Position numbers and translations under genes: made by a program
Notes under the pieces: generated by a model
What the model saw: the letters and a program-made list of their open reading frames with translations, nothing else
Database searches by the model: none
What the model was told of the DNA's origin: nothing
Part shown: one piece after another, positions 59,316 through 64,000 of the stretch
Layout: every line of letters begins with the position of its first letter
Numbering within the stretch: position 1 is the stretch's first letter
NCBI RefSeq assembly: GCF_902506145.1
Contig: NZ_LR733519.1
Location: 1,896,314 to 1,960,313 of the forward strand
Direction: 5' to 3'
DNA: 64,000 bases
From: Burkholderia sp. 8Y
Lineage (GTDB): Bacteria; Pseudomonadota; Gammaproteobacteria; Burkholderiales; Burkholderiaceae

Positions 59316-61019
59316 TCAGGCGTCCGGCGGCACGCCGAGCAGCGGCAGCGTGGCCCCGACGATGCCCGAGAACACCGGCCCGGCGACGGTCCCGCCGTAG
59401 TACGCGCCGCCCGACGGCTCGTCGATCATCACGGCGACGATCACGCGCGGATCGCTCATCGGCGCGATACCGACGAACGACGCGCGATACTTGTTCACCG
59501 CATATGCGCGCCCGATCTGCTTGCGCGCCGTGCCCGTCTTGCCGCCCACGCGATAGCCGTCGACCGCGGCGGCGCGTCCGGTGCCGTTCGGTCCCATCGC
59601 CATTTCGAGCATGTCGCGCACGGCGGCGGCCGTCGCCGGCTGGACCACCGGCGTGCTCGCGCGGCGCTTTTCGCCGTGGATGAGCGTGGCCGCGTGGAAG
59701 CGCCCGTCGCCGGCATACGCCGTGTAGATCTGCGCGATCTGCAGGAGCGAGAGCGACAGGCCGTAGCCGTAGGCCATCGTCGCCTGTTCGATCGGCTTCC
59801 AGCGTTCGGGCGCGCGCAGCCGTCCCGTGGCCGCGCCCGGAAACGTCAGTTCCGGCGCCTGACCGATGCCGTACTCGCGGTACTTGTCCCAGATGGTCCG
59901 CGCAGGAATCTTCAGCGCGAGCTTCGTCAGCGCGACGTTGCTCGACATCTGCACGGCCTCGGCCACCGTGATGACGCCATGATTCGACGTATCGTGAATC
60001 ACGTTCGGCCCGATCTTCAGCGTGCCGGGGTTCGTGTCGATGCGCGTATCCGGCCTCACGTGACCGAGGTCGATGGCGAGCGCGGCCACGAGCGGCTTGA
60101 TGGTCGAGCCGGGCTCGAACGTATCGGTGAGCGCGCGGTTGCGAAGCTGCTCGCCGGTAAGACGGCGGCGGTCGTTGGGATCGAAGCTCGGGTAATTCGC
60201 CAGCGCCAGCACTTCACCGTTTTTCGCGTCCAGCACGACGACGCTGCCCGCGCGCGCCCGATGTTTCGCGATGGCCGCCTTCAGTTGCGAATGCGCGAGC
60301 TGCTGAATGCGCCGGTCGATCGTCAGGCGGATCGTCTCGCCGTTTTGCGGCATCGCCGTCTCGCCGATCTGCGAAACGACGCGCCCCAGCCGGTCGCGGA
60401 TCACTTCGCGCTGGCCGGCGGCACCCGCGAGGCGCGCATCGGCGGCAAGCTCGATGCCTTCCTGACCGCGATCCTCGTTATCCGTGAAGCCGACGACATG
60501 CGCCGCCGCTTCGCCTTCCGGATAGAAGCGTTTCGTGTCGGGCACGAGCGTGATGCCCGCGCGACCGATCTCCGCGATTCGCTCGGCCGTCTGCGCATCG
60601 ACCTGGCGCTTGAGCAGCACGAAGCGGCGATTCGTCTCGATGCGGCGCGTCAGTTCCTCAGCCGGAAAGCCCAGCCCTGTCGCGATGTCGCCGGTGCGGG
60701 CGGCGTCGAGGAGCTTCGGGCTCGCCCAGACTTCGTAGGTGGCGAGGCTGACGGCGAGCATCGCGCCATGCCGGTCCACGATGCGCCCGCGCGTGGCATC
60801 GAGCGCGAGCGTTCGCTGATAGCGTTTCTGTCCTTCGCCGATATAGAACGCGTGATCGACGACTTGCACCCACAGCGCGCGCCCGGCCAGCGCGAGAAAC
60901 GCGGCGGTCACGCCCGCGAGGACGAACGTCGAGCGCCACGCCGGCAGCCGTTGCGCGAGCATGGCGCTGCGATGATGCGTATGGAAATCGCGGCCACCGC
61001 GCGTCTTTTTCTTGAACAT
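59316..61019 (-). CDS. Peptidoglycan transpeptidase, FtsI/PBP2 type
   Basis: 567 residues. One membrane segment near 30-50 (STFVLAGVTAAFLALAGRAL), a non-penicillin-binding domain (TRGRIVDRHGAMLAVSLATY) and the transpeptidase motifs: active Ser in GSTIKP near 304, SSN near 357 and KTGT near 490. It cross-links peptidoglycan, with FtsI-like architecture. It is outside any division gene cluster, so it is likely a second, paralogous FtsI. It is followed 12 bp upstream on the same strand by the N-acetyltransferase gene. Confidence 0.92.
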   Translation of the reverse strand: MFKKKTRGGRDFHTHHRSAMLAQRLPAWRSTFVLAGVTAAFLALAGRALWVQVVDHAFYIGEGQKRYQRTLALDATRGRIVDRHGAMLAVSLATYEVWASPKLLDAARTGDIATGLGFPAEELTRRIETNRRFVLLKRQVDAQTAERIAEIGRAGITLVPDTKRFYPEGEAAAHVVGFTDNEDRGQEGIELAADARLAGAAGQREVIRDRLGRVVSQIGETAMPQNGETIRLTIDRRIQQLAHSQLKAAIAKHRARAGSVVVLDAKNGEVLALANYPSFDPNDRRRLTGEQLRNRALTDTFEPGSTIKPLVAALAIDLGHVRPDTRIDTNPGTLKIGPNVIHDTSNHGVITVAEAVQMSSNVALTKLALKIPARTIWDKYREYGIGQAPELTFPGAATGRLRAPERWKPIEQATMAYGYGLSLSLLQIAQIYTAYAGDGRFHAATLIHGEKRRASTPVVQPATAAAVRDMLEMAMGPNGTGRAAAVDGYRVGGKTGTARKQIGRAYAVNKYRASFVGIAPMSDPRVIVAVMIDEPSGGAYYGGTVAGPVFSGIVGATLPLLGVPPDA

Positions 61020-61031
61020 CGTTGCGATGCG

Positions 61032-61907
61032 TCAGGCAGGATCAGACTGCGCGAGGCGCGCGAGCGCCGCGTCGAGCTCGGACGACGCGATGGCGCCGTC
61101 CGCATCCGGCAGACGAATGCCGATATCCTCGCTCAACACGCGCCGGAGCTCTTCGACGCTTGCGAGTTCGCGATGCGTGGTGCCGTCGCGCTCGTCGTGC
61201 ATGGACAGGCGCCCGTTGAAAAGACCGTAGCGGCGTCCCGGCGCGAGCCGCGCAGCCAGCAGGTTATGCACGAAAATCGACTGCGGATACGTGGACACGA
61301 AGTAATTCGACATCTCGTAGTCGATGTCATATTGCGGATCGAAGTCGAAGCGGTAGATGGCGGTCCACGTTCCGTCGATGAGCGCCTCCATTCGATAGTG
61401 CGGCAGGCCCGCATCCCAGTCGATGCGCTGCAGCCTGAACGCGCCATGCGGCGTGATCTGCTCCAGACCGCCTTGAAGCGCGAGCGGCGCGGAAAGCGTC
61501 ATGCCGCCGAAGCCGACATCGGCGACGAATGCGCCTTCGTCCAGCTCCACGACGAGCAGCATGTGCGTGCGCGGCGGCATGACCGACGCATCGCGGCCCC
61601 ACAGCACGCGGCCCGCGTAGCTTTTCACGCGGAAACCCAGTGCTTCGAGTACGCTGCGAAAAAGCAGGTTGTGTTCATAGCAGTAACCGCCGCGCCGGTT
61701 CGTGACGAGCTTGCGCTGAATGGAAGCGGGATCGATGCGGACCGGCCGCCCGAGCAGCACGTCGAGATTCTCGAACGGTATCGCCTGCGGATGCAGCAGA
61801 TGCAGCGCGCGCAGCGTGTCGAGCGTGGGCGCGGGCCGGTCGCCGCCGCCGAAGCCGATTCGCGCGAAGTAGGCGGGCAGATCGATGAGCGTGTCGTGTG
61901 GAGTCAT
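61032..61907 (-). CDS. Arylamine N-acetyltransferase
   Basis: 291 residues from ATG 61907. The catalytic triad is complete: Cys76 in RRGGYCYEHN, His115 in PRTHMLLV and Asp130 in VADVGFGG. FENLDVLLGRPVRID is a further family block. It transfers acetyl from acetyl-CoA to arylamines or hydrazines. Located 12 bp before the FtsI-type gene in transcription order; a functional link is not evident. Confidence 0.95.
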   Translation of the reverse strand: MTPHDTLIDLPAYFARIGFGGGDRPAPTLDTLRALHLLHPQAIPFENLDVLLGRPVRIDPASIQRKLVTNRRGGYCYEHNLLFRSVLEALGFRVKSYAGRVLWGRDASVMPPRTHMLLVVELDEGAFVADVGFGGMTLSAPLALQGGLEQITPHGAFRLQRIDWDAGLPHYRMEALIDGTWTAIYRFDFDPQYDIDYEMSNYFVSTYPQSIFVHNLLAARLAPGRRYGLFNGRLSMHDERDGTTHRELASVEELRRVLSEDIGIRLPDADGAIASSELDAALARLAQSDPA

Positions 61908-62084
61908 GTCGAGGTTGGCCTTGGGGCTGCGAAGTCGCGCAAGCATTCTACGACACGGCAAGCCGAAAATTACAGATAGCCTACGAACGAAGCAAAGCGC
62001 CGTAAGAAGCGATGCGCGATTGAACTGTGCCGCATTGCCCGAGGTCTTTCCAGTTTCCGCTCAACGGATGAGGACACCCACGTC

Positions 62085-63641
62085 ATGCCGAACGATGCAG
62101 ACCAAAGCAGTCAGGCAAGTGCTTCGAACCCGCCTTCAGCGTCGCCCGCAGCGAGGCGCCGCGCGCCTCCCTGCACACTCGTGATCTTCGGTGCGGGCGG
62201 CGATCTCACGCGGCGGCTTCTGATGCCCGCGCTCTACAACCTGTCCGCCGACGGTCTGCTCGACGACGACATGCCCATCATCGGCGTCAATCACGGCGCG
62301 CGCGAGACGTCCGAGTGGCGCGACGAGCTCACCGAGTCGCTGCGGAAATTCGCCGCCGACAAGGCCAGCACGTTCCACACGTCGAAGCTGGACGAAGACG
62401 CCTGGAACCGCGTCGCGCAAAAGCTCGAATACTTCGCGGGCGAGTTCGACGACGACGACACCTTCGCGCGGCTCAAAAAGCGGCTCGCCGAGTCGAAGGC
62501 GCGCAATGTCGTTTTCTATCTGGCCGTGGGCGCGCGCTTCTTCGCGCCGATCGCCGAACATCTCGGGCGCGCCGGTCTGCTGGAAGAGAAAGACGGCGCA
62601 TTCAGACGGCTTGTCATCGAAAAGCCGTTCGGCACCGACCTCGCTTCCGCGCAGGCGCTCAACCGCTGCATTCTCACGTACGCGCAGGAATCGCAGATCT
62701 ATCGCATCGACCATTTTCTCGGCAAGGACACGGTGCAGAGCATTCTCGCGGTGCGCTTCGCCAACGCCATGTTCGAGCCAGTGTGGCGGCGCGAATACAT
62801 CGATCACGTGCAGATCACGGCGTCGGAGACGATCGGCGTGGAAGGGCGCGGCAGCTTCTACGAGCAGACCGGCGCATTCCGCGACATGGTGCCGAACCAT
62901 CTCTTCCAGTTGCTCGGCATGGTGGCGATGGAGCCGCCCAATTCCTTCGACGCCGAAAGCGTGCGCGACAAGAAAGCCGAAGTCTTCGACGCGATGAAGC
63001 CGCTCTCCACCGAGGACGTGGTGTTCGGGCAATATGAGGCCGGTGCGGCGGGACCGGGCTATCGCGAAGAGCCGGGCGTCGCGAAGGACAGCCGCACGGA
63101 GACGTACGCGGCGGCGCGCGTCTTCATCGAGAACTGGCGCTGGGCGGGCGTTCCGTTCTATCTGCGCACCGGCAAGCGGCTGACGGAGCGCCGCACGGAG
63201 ATTTCGGTGCAACTGAAGGCGGTGCCGTTCAGGCTGTTCCGGGACACGCCCGTCGATGCGCTGACGCCGAACGTCTTCACGCTGCGCATCGATCCCGCGC
63301 ACGGCACGACGTTCGACTTCAACGTCAAGGTGCCGGGCCCCGTGATGCAAATAGGCGCGGTGCGCTCGGCGTTCGATTACGGCGACTTCTTCGCGGAACG
63401 CGCGAACGTCGGCTATGAAACGCTGCTCTACGACTGCATGCTCGGCGACGAAACGCTGTTCCAGCGCGCCGACAGCATCGAGACGGCATGGGCGGCGGTG
63501 GATCGCGTGCTGCATCCGGATGGCGAACTGCCCGTGCATGGCTACGCGGCGGGCAGCGCAGGCCCGCAGGAAGCGGACCGGTTGCTGGCCGAGGACGGCC
63601 GGGCGTGGCGTCCGCTAACCGATAACCGCAAGAAGAACTGA
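62085..63641 (+). CDS. zwf: Glucose-6-phosphate 1-dehydrogenase
   Basis: 518 residues. NADP-binding VIFGAGGDLTRR at 33-44, the substrate signature RIDHFLGKDTVQSILAVRFA near 207, EKPFGTD near 180, and FIENWRWAGVPFYLRTGKRL are diagnostic. It makes 6-phosphogluconolactone with NADPH, entering the pentose phosphate or Entner-Doudoroff route. An N-terminal polar extension of 30 residues is unusual but harmless. The next gene is a glucokinase, consistent with a glucose-use unit. Confidence 0.97.
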   Translation: MPNDADQSSQASASNPPSASPAARRRAPPCTLVIFGAGGDLTRRLLMPALYNLSADGLLDDDMPIIGVNHGARETSEWRDELTESLRKFAADKASTFHTSKLDEDAWNRVAQKLEYFAGEFDDDDTFARLKKRLAESKARNVVFYLAVGARFFAPIAEHLGRAGLLEEKDGAFRRLVIEKPFGTDLASAQALNRCILTYAQESQIYRIDHFLGKDTVQSILAVRFANAMFEPVWRREYIDHVQITASETIGVEGRGSFYEQTGAFRDMVPNHLFQLLGMVAMEPPNSFDAESVRDKKAEVFDAMKPLSTEDVVFGQYEAGAAGPGYREEPGVAKDSRTETYAAARVFIENWRWAGVPFYLRTGKRLTERRTEISVQLKAVPFRLFRDTPVDALTPNVFTLRIDPAHGTTFDFNVKVPGPVMQIGAVRSAFDYGDFFAERANVGYETLLYDCMLGDETLFQRADSIETAWAAVDRVLHPDGELPVHGYAAGSAGPQEADRLLAEDGRAWRPLTDNRKKN

Positions 63642-63657
63642 ACCCTGGACATCGACG

Positions 63658-64000
63658 ATGACAAGCGTGAGCACGGAAACCAGAACCAAGCAAAGACGGC
63701 ATGCGAGCACTGCGAAGGGCGCGGTGAAGGCGGACCGCATTCTCGCGATCGATATCGGCGGAACGGGGTTGAAGGCCGCCGTGCTGTCCGAAGACGGCGA
63801 GATGAAAAGCGAGCGCGTGCGCGTGCCGACGCCCAAGCCCGCGATGCCCGACGTGGTGGTGGATACGCTCATCGCGCTCGTGCAGCCGATAGTCGCCGAG
63901 CCGCCGACGCATATTTCCATCGGCTTTCCCGGCGTGGTGCGCGATAACGTCGTGCTGACCGCGCCGAATCTCGGCAACGAATACTGGAAACGGGTGCCGC
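63658..64000 (+). CDS. ROK-family/polyphosphate-type glucokinase (partial, runs off the window)
   Basis: The first 114 residues are visible from ATG 63658. After a basic 24-residue start comes the phosphate-binding LAIDIGGTGLKAAVLSEDGE, then VPTPKPAMPDVVVDTLIALV, HISIGFPGVVRDNVVLTAPN and LGNEYWKRVP. IDIGGTGLKA and GFPGVV are typical of ROK-type and polyphosphate glucokinases. It supplies glucose-6-phosphate to Zwf, encoded 16 bp upstream. The donor cannot be told from this part. Confidence 0.82.
   Translation, partial: MTSVSTETRTKQRRHASTAKGAVKADRILAIDIGGTGLKAAVLSEDGEMKSERVRVPTPKPAMPDVVVDTLIALVQPIVAEPPTHISIGFPGVVRDNVVLTAPNLGNEYWKRVP

Noticed and set aside
59094..61979. 961-residue forward open frame
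   Set aside because: Antisense shadow of the FtsI-type and acetyltransferase genes; composition is Arg/Asp/His-rich and no domain is seen.

Overview
The window looks like a chromosomal segment of a high-GC betaproteobacterium of the Burkholderia/Paraburkholderia/Caballeronia group. Codons end mostly in G or C, which is why long antisense shadow frames are common. Host genes such as the H-NS-like protein with the TWDG motif, a [14 protein letters not shown] cold-shock protein, a non-phosphorylative L-rhamnose cluster with an ABC importer, and zwf followed by a ROK-type glucokinase point the same way. The genus is inferred, not proven.

Region 1 (1 to about 28.1 kb) is the right part of a contractile-tailed (myovirus-type) prophage; its integration and early genes lie left of the window. 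In order: a nin-like block (NinB, YbcO-like nuclease, zinc-binding small protein, Q-like late regulator) with a promoter/operator at 883-914; a 360-nt gene-free stretch (1683-2039) full of perfect nested inverted repeats that I propose is a structured non-coding RNA; a reverse-strand 4-fold-beta-flower cargo gene; terminase small and large subunits; portal; gpF-like head protein; a fused protease/scaffold with a probable internal scaffold start; head decoration; major capsid; connectors; tail sheath and tube; tail chaperone with a probable -1 frameshift on T TTT TTT; tape measure carrying a muramidase domain; a full baseplate (Dit-like, plug, hub, gp138-like spike, gp25-like, J-like, DUF2612) and a glycine-rich fibre. 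Then comes a reverse-strand cargo operon (small HTH regulator, GH43-like lipoprotein, acyltransferase) driven by a near-consensus promoter whose spacer holds a perfect palindrome, followed by the lysis cassette (GH19 endolysin, holin candidates, HNH protein, lipoprotein, DUF1353) and a reverse-strand lipoprotein. The right attachment site must lie around 28.1-29.1 kb; I could not locate it because the left end is absent.

Region 2 (29.1-38.6 kb) is host signalling and housekeeping: winged-helix protein, PAS-AraC regulator, stand-alone receiver, a GST gene cut by an in-frame TAG, a NERD-helicase, a hybrid histidine kinase convergent with an HTH-receiver regulator, a frameshifted DUF6622 gene, and cspA-like with a strong terminator.

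Region 3 (38.6-49.9 kb) is an L-rhamnose catabolic cluster: dehydrogenase, lactonase-like amidohydrolase, rhamnonate dehydratase, a second SDR (probable ketodeoxyrhamnonate dehydrogenase), mutarotase, an MFS acid transporter, a four-gene ABC importer and a divergent LysR regulator with a T-N11-A site. The last C-C cleaving step (aldolase or diketo hydrolase) is not in the cluster.

Region 4 (49.9-64 kb) holds mixed host genes: HTH protein, H-NS-like protein, flavin oxidoreductase, PhnD-like protein, fatty acid desaturase, Ni/Co transporter, formate/nitrite channel, several small proteins, an FtsI/PBP2-type transpeptidase, arylamine N-acetyltransferase, zwf and the start of a ROK glucokinase.
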